Below are positions 32,569 through 40,840 of a stretch of 64,000 bases of DNA, piece by piece; the first letter of the stretch is position 1; every line of letters starts with the position of its first letter. The stretch lies in the NCBI GenBank assembly GCA_035304385.1, contig DATGQD010000044.1, positions 98,199-162,198 of the forward strand, in the 5' to 3' direction. The notes beneath the pieces are model-generated. The model was not told the DNA's origin. It searched no databases and saw only the letters and a program-made list of their open reading frames with translations. This DNA comes from ZC4RG29 sp035304385. GTDB lineage: Bacteria > Bacteroidota > Bacteroidia > Cytophagales > Cyclobacteriaceae. The translations under genes were made by a program, and so were the position numbers.

Positions 32569-33858
32569 ATGAAGAAGAAGTTACCGCTTTACGTAAAGAT
32601 TCTGATAGGCATGGGCCTGGGTCTCGCATGGGGCCTCAGTGCCGAATCCCTCGGTATCGTAGCGTTTACGAATGACTGGATAAAACCCTGGGGCGACATC
32701 TTTATCCGGGCGCTCAAGCTGATCGCCATCCCCCTCATCATCTTCTCTCTTATCGACGGCGTCTCCAACTTGTCGGATGTATCCCGACTGTCGCGCATTG
32801 GCGGAAAGACGATTGCGTTCTATTTCGCAACCACGGTGATCGCAATTTCTGTCGGGCTGGTCCTTGTGAACATCATTCGTCCCGGAAAACTGCTTTCCGA
32901 AGAGCGACGCGAATCGCTTCGCGAAGCCTACGCCTCGGAGTTGGGTGAAACCGTTGTGTCCGCCCGCGAGCTGGGATCCAGTGGCCCGCTACAACCACTC
33001 GTTGATATTGTTCCCGATAATTTTTTCAGCGCGGCGTCAAGCAACAGCAACATGTTGCAGATTATTTTCTTTTCGATCTTGTTCGGGGTGGCCATGATTC
33101 TCACTAAGTCGGAGAAGATAGCGGCGGTGAAAGCGTTCTTCGATGGCACGAACCTGGTTATTCTCAGGATTGTCGACATCATTATGCAGTTCGCACCCGT
33201 TGGGGTGTTTGCGTTGCTCGCCAGTCTGAATATTGATAGCGAGCTCATGATGGCGCTCGGAACGTACAGCCTGAACGTGATCCTGGGCCTGGCGGCCATG
33301 GTGTTTCTTGTCTATCCTTCAATTCTGAAGTTATTCACCCGCATGCGCGCGGCAACCTTCTATAAAGGAATATTGCCCGCGCAGATGCTGGCGTTTTCGA
33401 CGAGTTCCAGCGCAGCAACATTACCGGTGACGATGGATTGTGCTGAAAAGAATCTGGGCGTAGCCGAGGAGATATCCAGCTTCGTCCTTCCGCTTGGCGC
33501 AACCATAAATATGGACGGTACGGCCATCCACCAAGGCGTGTCGGCCGTATTCATTGCCCAGGCCTTCGGCATTGATTTGACACTGGGGCAGCAACTCACC
33601 ATCCTTCTCACCGCCGTATTATCGTCGATAGGCGCCGCGGCGGTGCCAGGTGCAGGTATTATTATGCTGGTCATCGTTCTTGAGGCTGTCGGCCTTGACC
33701 CACTGGGGCTGGCCCTGATTCTTGCTGTCGACCGACCCCTGGACATGATACGCACAGTGGTGAATGTAACAGGAGATTCGACCGTAGCGGCCGTCGTAGC
33801 CCATTCTGAAAACGCCCTCAATACGCCGGTCGGAGAGCCGGCAGGAGGCAATGAGTGA
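32569..33858 (+). CDS. Dicarboxylate/amino acid:cation symporter (DAACS family)
   Basis: Sodium- or proton-driven transporter of C4-dicarboxylates or acidic amino acids, 429 residues from ATG 32569; the TTG at 32551 is an upstream in-frame alternative. The serine-rich motif FSTSSSAATLPVTM (hairpin 1) and NMDGTAIHQGVSAVFIA (TM7) are both present. IGAAAVPGAGIIM (hairpin 2) and DRPLDMIRTVVNVTGDST (TM8) follow. These are complete DAACS signatures. The stop codon lies inside an 8-bp tandem repeat. Confidence 0.93.
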   Translation: MKKKLPLYVKILIGMGLGLAWGLSAESLGIVAFTNDWIKPWGDIFIRALKLIAIPLIIFSLIDGVSNLSDVSRLSRIGGKTIAFYFATTVIAISVGLVLVNIIRPGKLLSEERRESLREAYASELGETVVSARELGSSGPLQPLVDIVPDNFFSAASSNSNMLQIIFFSILFGVAMILTKSEKIAAVKAFFDGTNLVILRIVDIIMQFAPVGVFALLASLNIDSELMMALGTYSLNVILGLAAMVFLVYPSILKLFTRMRAATFYKGILPAQMLAFSTSSSAATLPVTMDCAEKNLGVAEEISSFVLPLGATINMDGTAIHQGVSAVFIAQAFGIDLTLGQQLTILLTAVLSSIGAAAVPGAGIIMLVIVLEAVGLDPLGLALILAVDRPLDMIRTVVNVTGDSTVAAVVAHSENALNTPVGEPAGGNE

Positions 33859-33885
33859 ATGAGTGAATGAGTGAATGAGTGAATG
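33851..33885 (+). repeat. Tandem 8-bp repeat ATGAGTGA, 4.4 copies
   Basis: Four perfect copies of ATGAGTGA plus ATG run from 33851 to 33885. The first copy carries the stop codon of the symporter gene. Runs of such unit length can change copy number by slippage. Confidence 0.95.
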
Positions 33886-33911
33886 GGGCGGCGCCCTGGC
33901 AAATGAACTTA

Positions 33912-33945
33912 TTTGGCTTTTGGCTGTTTGGATAGTGTAGTTTTG
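33912..33945 (+). promoter_or_regulatory. Candidate promoter of nfu
   Basis: TTTG (33912-33915) is followed after 22 bases by TAGTTTTG (33938-33945), an exact TAnnTTTG box. The ATG lies 15 bases further on, so the leader would be only a few bases long. Confidence 0.45.
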
Positions 33946-33959
33946 ACAATCTTTGCGTC

Positions 33960-34532
33960 ATGAATAACCTGCCGAAAACCGTCCACATTTACCTGGAATC
34001 CAATCCGAATCCGAATTCCTTAAAATTCGTCATCAACGACATGCTTGTGCCGGATGGCTTCAGCTTTGACTTCCCCGACAAGGAAAGTGCAGAAGGCGCG
34101 CCGTTGGCGCAGGAGTTGTTCGATTATCCTTTCGTAGACCGTGTGTTTTACATGAGCAACTTCGTGACCGTCACGAAAAAAGACGATGTCGAATGGATTG
34201 AGATCCAGTCAACGCTGAAGGATCACATCAGAAAATATCTCGAGGCCGGAAAACCTGTGGTCGAAATGTACGAACCGGAGGCTCCGGTTGCTGAAGAAGA
34301 TACCGAGACGGTACAAAAGATCAAGACGATCCTGGACGAGTACGTCCGCCCTGCTGTCGAGCAGGACGGCGGCGCGATCACCTATCATTCTTACGACGAC
34401 GGTGTCGTACGGGTGAAGCTGCAGGGCTCGTGCAGTGGTTGTCCTTCGTCGATGATTACACTGAAGGCGGGGATCGAAAATCTGTTCCGGAAATTGATGC
34501 CGGAGGAAGTGAAAGCCGTCGAGGCATTCTGA
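33960..34532 (+). CDS. nfu: Nfu-type iron-sulfur cluster carrier protein
   Basis: Binds and delivers 4Fe-4S clusters to target enzymes. The 190-residue product has an Nfu N-terminal domain (residues 5-95, YLESNPNPNSLKFVINDMLV) and a C-terminal NifU-like domain. The cluster-ligand pair CSGC lies in GSCSGCPSSMITLKAGIENL. The middle VRPAVEQDGGAITYHSYDDG is also characteristic. All ligand cysteines are present, and the length fits the Nfu family. It is followed 16 bases later by an exported phosphatase-like gene. Confidence 0.93.
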   Translation: MNNLPKTVHIYLESNPNPNSLKFVINDMLVPDGFSFDFPDKESAEGAPLAQELFDYPFVDRVFYMSNFVTVTKKDDVEWIEIQSTLKDHIRKYLEAGKPVVEMYEPEAPVAEEDTETVQKIKTILDEYVRPAVEQDGGAITYHSYDDGVVRVKLQGSCSGCPSSMITLKAGIENLFRKLMPEEVKAVEAF

Positions 34533-34548
34533 ATTACCCACCACTTCT

Positions 34549-35385
34549 ATGCGGACGCTGCTTCTCCTCATCGTGCTGGCGCTGGCAACACCCATGTTTA
34601 CTTCGGCACAGTCGCTGACGGTCATGTCGTATAACATCCGCTATGACAATCCGGGTGACGGCAGAAATGCCTGGCCTAACCGGAAGGACCGCCTGATCCA
34701 ACTTATTCGTGACGAATCTCCCGACCTTATCGGCCTGCAGGAAGCGCTGCATCACCAGTTGACCGATATCCTGAATGGCGTGGAGGGTTATGCCATGGTT
34801 GGCGTCGGCCGCGACGACGGAAAGCAAAAAGGAGAATATTCGGCGATACTGTATCGAACGTCAGCGTTTGAACTCCGCGACGAAAATACATTTTGGCTTT
34901 CAGAGACCCCTGAAGTGCCCGGGAGCAAAAGCTGGGACGCTGCCATAACCCGGGTCGTCACCTGGGCGCGCCTCTTCAGCAAAGCATTAGATACCGAGAT
35001 ACTTGCGGTTAACACCCACTTCGATCATATCGGGAAGGAAGCGCGCCTGCAAAGCGCGGAACTGATCCGAAAGAAGATTCCGGAGCTGGCTGGGGACCTC
35101 CCCGTGCTGCTTACCGGCGACTTTAACATTACACGAAACGATCCGCCGTATCAGGCGCTGATGAAACCGGGCGGTTATCAACTCATCGACCCAGCCCCGG
35201 ACAATCCGCCGGGTACGTTCTGTGGTTTTGAAGTCGGGTCTCAGGAATGTGTGGCGATCGATTATATATTTTTCAGTCCCCACTGGCAACACACAAACTA
35301 CGCAGTTCTGGATGCCAACAATGGAAGGGATTATCCCTCTGATCACTTACCGGTTCTGGTGAGCGTACGTCTTGGCGGGCGATAA
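34549..35385 (+). CDS. Exported endonuclease/exonuclease/phosphatase-family protein
   Basis: The 278-residue product starts with a Sec signal peptide (LLLIVLALATPMFTSAQS) and has the EEP fold motifs VMSYNIRYDNPGDGRNAWPN, LIGLQEAL, VNTHFDHIGKEAR, LTGDFNITRND and YPSDHLPVLVSV. The metal and catalytic residues N, E, D, N and H of the family are all seen. It is secreted; related exported proteins are phosphodiesterases or nucleases, but the exact substrate is unknown. It overlaps the convergent EamA gene by 39 bases. Confidence 0.88.
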   Translation: MRTLLLLIVLALATPMFTSAQSLTVMSYNIRYDNPGDGRNAWPNRKDRLIQLIRDESPDLIGLQEALHHQLTDILNGVEGYAMVGVGRDDGKQKGEYSAILYRTSAFELRDENTFWLSETPEVPGSKSWDAAITRVVTWARLFSKALDTEILAVNTHFDHIGKEARLQSAELIRKKIPELAGDLPVLLTGDFNITRNDPPYQALMKPGGYQLIDPAPDNPPGTFCGFEVGSQECVAIDYIFFSPHWQHTNYAVLDANNGRDYPSDHLPVLVSVRLGGR

Positions 35386-36270
35386 CGCAGGGGCCTTTCG
35401 CCTATTGGCCAGGTACACACCACCTACAATCGCTATCATACCGAGATAGTGATTGAACATCAGCCGTTCTCCATCGAGTACACCCCACATGACGGCAACA
35501 AGGGGGATCAGATAAGTAACCGATGTCGTAAAGAGCGGCGTACTGATCTTGACCAGCCGGTTGAAGACGACAGTCGCAATAGCAGTACTCATTAATCCAA
35601 GGAAGACGACAAAACCGAACGCCGTCCACGCGCCGGGTGTAGTTGCCATCGCACTGGCAAAGTTCGTCGCGCCGAAGAGATAACCCAGCGCGAACGGGCC
35701 TATCAGCAATATAGAAACGCTGGTGATCGTCATCGACGGCAAATCGGCAATGCGGTACTTAATAAAATTCACATTCGTTGCATAAAAAAGACACGCCGCA
35801 ATAATGAGAAGAGAATAGGCATTGACGCCACTTATCGACTGACCCGTTTGTGTGAGGATCAGCATGACTGTTCCTGCCAGTCCCACAAGGATACCCAGCA
35901 ATGACGAACGATGAAAACGTTGACCGAACAGCACGGCACCGAGAATCAGGGTAAAGATGGGCGTAAGACTATTGCCTATACCGGTGACAGCGCTCTCAAG
36001 TTTTGTTTGAGCAAACGCGAAGAGAAACGACGGTATGAAAATGCCCATGAGTCCGGAAAGAAAAAGTCTGCGATAATGAATGGGTGTCAAACCCCGCAAA
36101 CGGGACAGTCCGATCGGCAGCAGGAATAATGCGGCGGCACTGACACGCAGTGCGCCTACCACTTCGGGATCAAACGCCTTAAGTCCCTGCTTGATCAGTA
36201 TGAACGACGTTCCCCAAATGAGCGATAGAAGTATCAGCAGTGCCAGCGGCAGCCAACGATGTTGTGTCAT
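35347..36270 (-). CDS. EamA/DMT-family transporter
   Basis: Inner-membrane protein of 307 residues with about ten hydrophobic helices in two EamA repeats. The first starts LALLILLSLIWGTSFILIKQ. The second has AYSLLIIAACLFYATNVNFI and ends TYLIPLVAVMWGVLDGERL. DMT transporters export metabolites or amino acids; the substrate is not predictable. Its 3' end overlaps the 3' end of the preceding convergent gene by 39 bases, so the two transcripts are antisense there. Confidence 0.88.
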   Translation of the reverse strand: MTQHRWLPLALLILLSLIWGTSFILIKQGLKAFDPEVVGALRVSAAALFLLPIGLSRLRGLTPIHYRRLFLSGLMGIFIPSFLFAFAQTKLESAVTGIGNSLTPIFTLILGAVLFGQRFHRSSLLGILVGLAGTVMLILTQTGQSISGVNAYSLLIIAACLFYATNVNFIKYRIADLPSMTITSVSILLIGPFALGYLFGATNFASAMATTPGAWTAFGFVVFLGLMSTAIATVVFNRLVKISTPLFTTSVTYLIPLVAVMWGVLDGERLMFNHYLGMIAIVGGVYLANRRKAPALSPAKTYAHQNR

Positions 36271-36363
36271 ATAAGAGGTAGGAAAATCAACTGCCTAGAA
36301 CAACGCAGCTGATTTCAGAAAGTTTCAGCGTAAAAAAAGAAAGCAAGATTTCGTAGTCAGTGC

Positions 36364-37359
36364 TTACTTTAAGACTTCAATGCCTTCATAGAAGGATTCA
36401 ATCTCATCCAGCGTCGCGTAAATCTCGTCTGCTTCTATAAGTGACACCAGCTTCTGACGGAACGGTTTGAAATCAGATAGGCCCCGGAAGTAGTTTGCAT
36501 AATGGCGGCGCATCTCCAGCACGCCGGTTCGGTCGCCTTTCCAGCGTATTGAAAATTCCAGATGACTCCGTACCACAGCAACACGCTCACCAAGGCCGGG
36601 AGCTTCAGGTAGGTGGCCCGTTTCGATGTAGGTCTTGATCGTCTTGAAGATCCACGGATTTCCGATAGATGCCCTTCCGATCATTACGCCGTCTACGCCG
36701 AACCGGTTTTTCCAGGCGACTGCGCGTTCGGGCGAATCGACATCGCCATTGCCAAATACGGGAATGTGCATGCGTGGATTCTCTTTGATCCTGCCGATAA
36801 GCTCCCAGTCGGCCTCCCCTTTATACATCTGAATGCGGGTACGACCGTGAACGGTGAGCGCAGCAATGCCGATATCCTGGAGACGTTCGGCGACCTCCAC
36901 GACATTTCGGGTACGATCATCCCATCCGAGGCGTGTCTTGACCGTCACTGGAAGGTGTGTTGCCCGCACAACGGCCTCCGTCATTTTCACCATGCGCGGG
37001 ATGTCCTGTAGCAATGCGGCACCGGCGCCCCGACACGCCACATTCTTGACAGGGCAACCGTAATTGATGTCGATCAGGTCAGGGCTCACCTGGGTTGCGA
37101 TTTCAGCGGATTGCCGCATATGATCGATGTCACTTCCGAACAGCTGGATTCCGATCGGACGCTCGTATTCAAATATGTCGAGCTTTTGCCGGCTCCGCGC
37201 AGCATCACGAATAAGCCCTTCTGAAGAGATAAACTCGGTGTACATCAGATCGGCACCCTGGGCCTTGCACACCGCACGAAAGGGCGGATCGCTCACATCC
37301 TCCATGGGAGCGAGCAGCAAGGGAAAGTCCCCAAGTTCAATATTGCCGATTTTCACCAT
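36364..37359 (-). CDS. dusB: tRNA-dihydrouridine synthase
   Basis: FMN-dependent enzyme that reduces uridines to dihydrouridine in the D-loop of tRNA. The 331-residue product has the Dus motifs LLLAPMEDVSDPPFRAVCKA, IDINYGCPVKNVACRGAGAA with the catalytic Cys, TVKTRLGW, LTVHGRTRIQMYKGEADW and VMIGRASIGNPWIF. The DusB subtype is the likeliest for Bacteroidota, but the subtype is inferred. A TAAATTTG promoter box lies 17-24 bases upstream of its ATG. Confidence 0.93.
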   Translation of the reverse strand: MVKIGNIELGDFPLLLAPMEDVSDPPFRAVCKAQGADLMYTEFISSEGLIRDAARSRQKLDIFEYERPIGIQLFGSDIDHMRQSAEIATQVSPDLIDINYGCPVKNVACRGAGAALLQDIPRMVKMTEAVVRATHLPVTVKTRLGWDDRTRNVVEVAERLQDIGIAALTVHGRTRIQMYKGEADWELIGRIKENPRMHIPVFGNGDVDSPERAVAWKNRFGVDGVMIGRASIGNPWIFKTIKTYIETGHLPEAPGLGERVAVVRSHLEFSIRWKGDRTGVLEMRRHYANYFRGLSDFKPFRQKLVSLIEADEIYATLDEIESFYEGIEVLK

Positions 37360-37375
37360 ATTTGTTGAATGTTCG

Positions 37376-37383
37376 CAAATTTA
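37376..37383 (-). promoter_or_regulatory. -7 box of the dusB promoter
   Basis: Minus-strand TAAATTTG followed by C, an exact TAnnTTTG match, 16 bases before the dusB ATG. It lies within the short divergent gap to the CPBP gene. No TTTG at a good -33 distance is seen. Confidence 0.45.
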
Positions 37384-37395
37384 AGCAATCCCGGC

Positions 37396-38328
37396 ATGTT
37401 AGAAACCGAGGGGTCCGGACGACATTCATTTCTGACGTTGCTTTTGTTGCTTGCCGGCATTTGTATCGGGTTCGTGGTCGTGGGGCCACTCGTAGGCTTT
37501 TTGTGCGCCCTGCCGTTCTATGACGGCTCGATGATCCAGCTTGTCGAGGCCCTGCAGAATCCGCTCGACAATCCCGGCATTAAGGTGCCTATGTACATTC
37601 TCCAGGCTTCCGCGACATTGGTAGGGCTGGTCGTAACACCGATCGTGCTGCTCCACGTGTCGCGTCGCCGGCCAATGCGGCTGTTCGCCATTAATGATTT
37701 TCAATGGCAGCCCTTCCTTCTGATTCCGTTCATCGTGCTGGCCTTCATGGCCGTGAACTCGTGGTTTGTCGAGTGGAATGCCGGTTGGCATTTTCCGTCC
37801 TTTTTGAAAGGTTTTGAAGACTGGGCGCGTGCCAATGAAGAACAGCGCGCCGAACTGACCGCGTTTATGACGACGTTCACGTCGCCCGCCGACCTCCTGA
37901 TCGCATTGGTTGTAATTGCCGTCATTCCCGCCATCGGCGAAGAATTCGTTTTTCGGGGTTTGTTTCAAAACGAGCTTAAAGGCCTGACCGGCAACGTACA
38001 CGTGGCCATCTGGTTGGCGGCATTCCTGTTCAGCGCTTTTCACATTCAGTTCTTCGGCTTCGTACCGCGGCTTCTTCTCGGCGCCCTTTTCGGGTACCTT
38101 TATGTCTGGTCGCGCAGTCTGCTCGTTCCCATTTTTGCCCACTTTGTGAACAATGCACTGGCGGTATTGAGCTTGTATTTTTATCAGTCGGGGGCGACGG
38201 AAATTTCACTTGAAAGTCCCGAGGCTGCACCCTGGCCGTTAGTGCTAACGGGCGCGGGTGCGACCGCGTTCCTCCTGATATATTTCAAAGGATTTTATGA
38301 CCGCCAGCAGAAGACGGCAACCCGATAG
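37396..38328 (+). CDS. CPBP-family intramembrane metalloprotease (CAAX/Abi-like)
   Basis: Multi-pass membrane protein, about 310 residues from ATG 37396 (MLETEGSGRHSFLTLLLLLA); an ATG at 37369 is possible but sits on the dusB promoter. Around eight hydrophobic helices are seen. The two protease motifs are IGEEFVFRGLFQNEL (EExxxR) and FSAFHIQFFGFVPR (FxxxH), with the last helix ending in NNALAVLSLYFY. Such proteins cleave prenylated or membrane peptides or act as bacteriocin-immunity-like proteases. It overlaps cdsA by 32 bases. Confidence 0.9.
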   Translation: MLETEGSGRHSFLTLLLLLAGICIGFVVVGPLVGFLCALPFYDGSMIQLVEALQNPLDNPGIKVPMYILQASATLVGLVVTPIVLLHVSRRRPMRLFAINDFQWQPFLLIPFIVLAFMAVNSWFVEWNAGWHFPSFLKGFEDWARANEEQRAELTAFMTTFTSPADLLIALVVIAVIPAIGEEFVFRGLFQNELKGLTGNVHVAIWLAAFLFSAFHIQFFGFVPRLLLGALFGYLYVWSRSLLVPIFAHFVNNALAVLSLYFYQSGATEISLESPEAAPWPLVLTGAGATAFLLIYFKGFYDRQQKTATR

Positions 38329-39172
38329 CAACGCGCAGCAACGAAAGTACAGCAATCTGGCTCAGCGAGTCGTCACCGGTTTAATCGGGGCGGCACTTGT
38401 GGTAGCCGGTGTAGTGTACAGCGAGTGGACTTTCTTCGCCGTTTTTCTGATTATATGCGTCCTCTCCCTCCGCGAATTTTACAGGCTGGCGGGACTTGAC
38501 GGCCTGCTGCCCTTGAAATCGTACGGGACGTTCTGTGGTATCGCCATTTTCAGCGTTACCTTTTTTATTGAAAGCGGTCGGCTTGAGGCCAGCTTTTATT
38601 CGCTGTTGTTTCCCCTTGTTTCGATCGTGTACATGATCAAGTTGTATAAGAAATTCGAGCGGAAACCGTTTACCAACATCGCTTACACTTTCCTGGGTAT
38701 CTTTTACGTTTCGGTACCTTTTTCCCTGATGAGCGCCATCGCATTCAATCAGGAAACGTATCGGTATGAAATTATACTGGGATGTCTACTGATCCTTTGG
38801 GCCAGCGATACCGGTGCATATTTTGCCGGCACGTTTCTGGGCAAGAACAAATTATTCGAACGCATTTCGCCGAAGAAGTCGTGGGAAGGGTTCTTCGGAG
38901 GTGCTTTGCTTGCACTGGCATTTGCGTTTGCCCTTGCCGCCTACTTTCCAGTGCTTGACCGTATGCAGTGGGTTATCATCAGTGTTATCATCATCGTAGG
39001 TGGCACGTTTGGCGACCTTATCGAATCATTGTTAAAGCGCAGTATGGAAATCAAAGATTCCGGCGCTTCGTTGCCAGGACATGGTGGGTTTCTCGATCGT
39101 TTTGACGGCCTCCTTCTTTCCAGTCCTTTCATTCTCGCGTATCTGGAATTGTTTGTGTCCAACGCAACGTGA
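38297..39172 (+). CDS. cdsA: Phosphatidate cytidylyltransferase (CDP-diacylglycerol synthase)
   Basis: Makes CDP-diacylglycerol from phosphatidate and CTP, the branch point of phospholipid synthesis. The 291-residue product has about seven transmembrane helices and the signature ending SGASLPGHGGFLDRFDGLLL, plus the KKSWEGFFGG motif. Its start at ATG 38297 lies inside the CPBP gene (32-base overlap), so translation is probably coupled. psd, the phospholipid gene that follows in the same pathway, is only 1.7 kb away. Confidence 0.95.
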   Translation: MTASRRRQPDSNAQQRKYSNLAQRVVTGLIGAALVVAGVVYSEWTFFAVFLIICVLSLREFYRLAGLDGLLPLKSYGTFCGIAIFSVTFFIESGRLEASFYSLLFPLVSIVYMIKLYKKFERKPFTNIAYTFLGIFYVSVPFSLMSAIAFNQETYRYEIILGCLLILWASDTGAYFAGTFLGKNKLFERISPKKSWEGFFGGALLALAFAFALAAYFPVLDRMQWVIISVIIIVGGTFGDLIESLLKRSMEIKDSGASLPGHGGFLDRFDGLLLSSPFILAYLELFVSNAT

Positions 39173-39212
39173 TCTCTGGAAAAGCGTACCAACTGTCTCA
39201 ATGTGCGGTGGT

Positions 39213-39250
39213 CCTATGTGTTCTATTTGCTCTATGTGTTTTATGTGATT
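39213..39250 (+). repeat. Degenerate CTATGTGTT repeat
   Basis: CTATGTGTT occurs exactly twice, as CTATGTGTTCTATTTG and CTATGTGTTTTATGTG, followed by ATTAAAA. This TGTG-rich wording resembles short dispersed motifs in Bacteroidota intergenic DNA, but this window shows only one copy, so a repeat family cannot be proven here. Confidence 0.5.
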
Positions 39251-39280
39251 AAAACCCGTCGCCGCAACGCGACCCTTCCG

Positions 39281-39307
39281 CAACAAAAAAAGCCCCGGAT
39301 CGCTCCG
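39281..39307. repeat. 27-base partial copy of the terminator at 63855-63881
   Basis: The 27 bases from CAACAAAAAAAGCCCC to GGATCGCTCCG are identical to those at 63855-63881 next to the 5S rRNA gene, but the right arm of the hairpin is missing here. Only a 4-bp stem (CGGA/TCCG) remains, so it should not terminate efficiently. Confidence 0.85.
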
Positions 39308-39491
39308 ACCTGGTCACTAGATTTCAATAAAAAACCCACGTTATTCAGCGCATTACCGACAGAGGATAATCAACGATATCAATAGAATATTTCGAAAAAG
39401 TGAAGAAAGAGAAATTTGATTTGCTAGAAACGCATTAAAGTGAAGAAGTATCGCGTATTGCGGAAAACCGACGCTTGATTAGAAATTAAGT

Positions 39492-39499
39492 TATCTTTG
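39492..39499 (+). promoter_or_regulatory. -7 box of the dehydrogenase promoter
   Basis: TATCTTTG followed by C matches TAnnTTTG exactly and lies 57 bases upstream of the ATG at 39557. The nearest upstream TTG (39475-39477) is spaced 14 bases away, shorter than usual. Confidence 0.45.
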
Positions 39500-39556
39500 C
39501 AACCGTTTTAACGCCAAAAAAATAAATGGCGATTCAATGACCGTCAAGTTTTAGAT

Positions 39557-40831
39557 ATGGCCTATATCGAACCCGCGCCCTTAAAGGACCGGGAAAATCC
39601 TTTCGAGGCAATGATGTCCAGGTTTCATGTCGCCTCTCAGATCCTGGGACTCGAGGACGAAATTTACAACGTGCTCAAATCTCCCTCCCGCCAGGTAATA
39701 GTATCACTGCCGGTAACCATGGATGACGGAAGCATCCGGGTCTTCGAAGGATACCGGGTAATACACTCCAACATCCTTGGTCCCTCCAAGGGTGGCATAC
39801 GCTACGACACCCGGGTAAACCTCGACGAAGTCAAGGCGCTGGCTGCCTGGATGACATGGAAATGTGCGGTAGCGGATATTCCGTATGGGGGCGCAAAAGG
39901 CGGGATTTCATGCAATCCGCGTGAGATGTCGTCGGGAGAAATCGAACGGCTCACGCGCGCATATACCAGCGCGATGTTCCACGTGTTCGGACCGGATCAG
40001 GACATCCCCGCCCCGGACATGGGTACAGGGCCGCGCGAAATGGCCTGGCTGATGGATGAGTACTCCAAAATGCGGGGCATGACGGTAAACGCGGTCGTAA
40101 CAGGCAAGCCTATCGTCCTGGGCGGATCGCTCGGAAGAACGGAGGCCACGGGTCGCGGCGTGATGGTGGCTGCCATGTCGGCCATGGAGAAGCTGAAGAT
40201 CAACCCTTTCAAAGCAACGTGTGCAGTGCAGGGATTCGGCAATGTCGGCAGCTGGGCCGCGCGACTCCTCCACGAACGCGGCCTCACCGTACAGGCCATC
40301 AGCGATCTTTCGGGCGGATATTATTCCGAGAAGGGTATCGACCCGGAAAAAGCCGTTCAATATCGCGATGCCAACAACGGTTCCCTTCAGGGATATCCGG
40401 AGGCCACGCACATCACCAATGAAGAACTCCTGCAGTTGCCCGTAGACCTCCTGGTACCCGCCGCAACTGAAGACGTTATACACAGCTCCAACGCGCCGTC
40501 TATCCAGGCCAGACTTATTGTGGAGGGCGCTAACGGACCGACATCTTCAAGTGCCGACAGCATTATCAGTGAAAAGGGCATTATGGTAGTGCCCGACATC
40601 CTGGCAAACGGGGGTGGCGTTACAGTATCCTATTTTGAGTGGATACAAAACCGCCTGGGATATAAGTGGCCTGCCGATCGTGTGAACAGGCGGTCCGATC
40701 GCATTATGAAGGATGCGTTTAACACCGTATTTAGGGTTGCGAACGAATATAAAGTTCCGATGCGCATTGCTGCGTACATGGTCGCCATCGACAAGGTGGC
40801 AAAGACGTACAAGTACCGCGGCGGATTCTAA
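39557..40831 (+). CDS. Glu/Leu/Phe/Val dehydrogenase (glutamate dehydrogenase type)
   Basis: NAD(P)-dependent amino acid dehydrogenase, 424 residues. The N-terminal catalytic domain has GPSKGGIRYDTRVNLDEVKA and WKCAVADIPYGGAKGGI with the catalytic lysines, then GPDQDIPAPDMGTGPREMAW. The C-terminal Rossmann domain has AVQGFGNVGSWAARLL. The pattern fits the hexameric glutamate dehydrogenase group (gdhA/rocG type); cofactor choice is not certain. It is followed 9 bases later by psd. Confidence 0.93.
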   Translation: MAYIEPAPLKDRENPFEAMMSRFHVASQILGLEDEIYNVLKSPSRQVIVSLPVTMDDGSIRVFEGYRVIHSNILGPSKGGIRYDTRVNLDEVKALAAWMTWKCAVADIPYGGAKGGISCNPREMSSGEIERLTRAYTSAMFHVFGPDQDIPAPDMGTGPREMAWLMDEYSKMRGMTVNAVVTGKPIVLGGSLGRTEATGRGVMVAAMSAMEKLKINPFKATCAVQGFGNVGSWAARLLHERGLTVQAISDLSGGYYSEKGIDPEKAVQYRDANNGSLQGYPEATHITNEELLQLPVDLLVPAATEDVIHSSNAPSIQARLIVEGANGPTSSSADSIISEKGIMVVPDILANGGGVTVSYFEWIQNRLGYKWPADRVNRRSDRIMKDAFNTVFRVANEYKVPMRIAAYMVAIDKVAKTYKYRGGF

Positions 40832-40840
40832 ACACAATTC

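Larger units (their letters stand above)
39173..39556. other. 384-bp non-coding island between cdsA and the dehydrogenase gene
   Basis: No credible gene is seen. It holds a short degenerate repeat (about 39213-39250), a truncated copy of the rRNA-operon terminator (39281-39307), an AT-rich stretch and, at its end, a promoter-like box TATCTTTG (39492-39499). Short open frames here have no coding character. Confidence 0.8.

Noticed and set aside
39173..39556. tRNA or small RNA gene in the 384-bp gap
   Set aside because: No cloverleaf, CCA end or conserved RNA element could be drawn.
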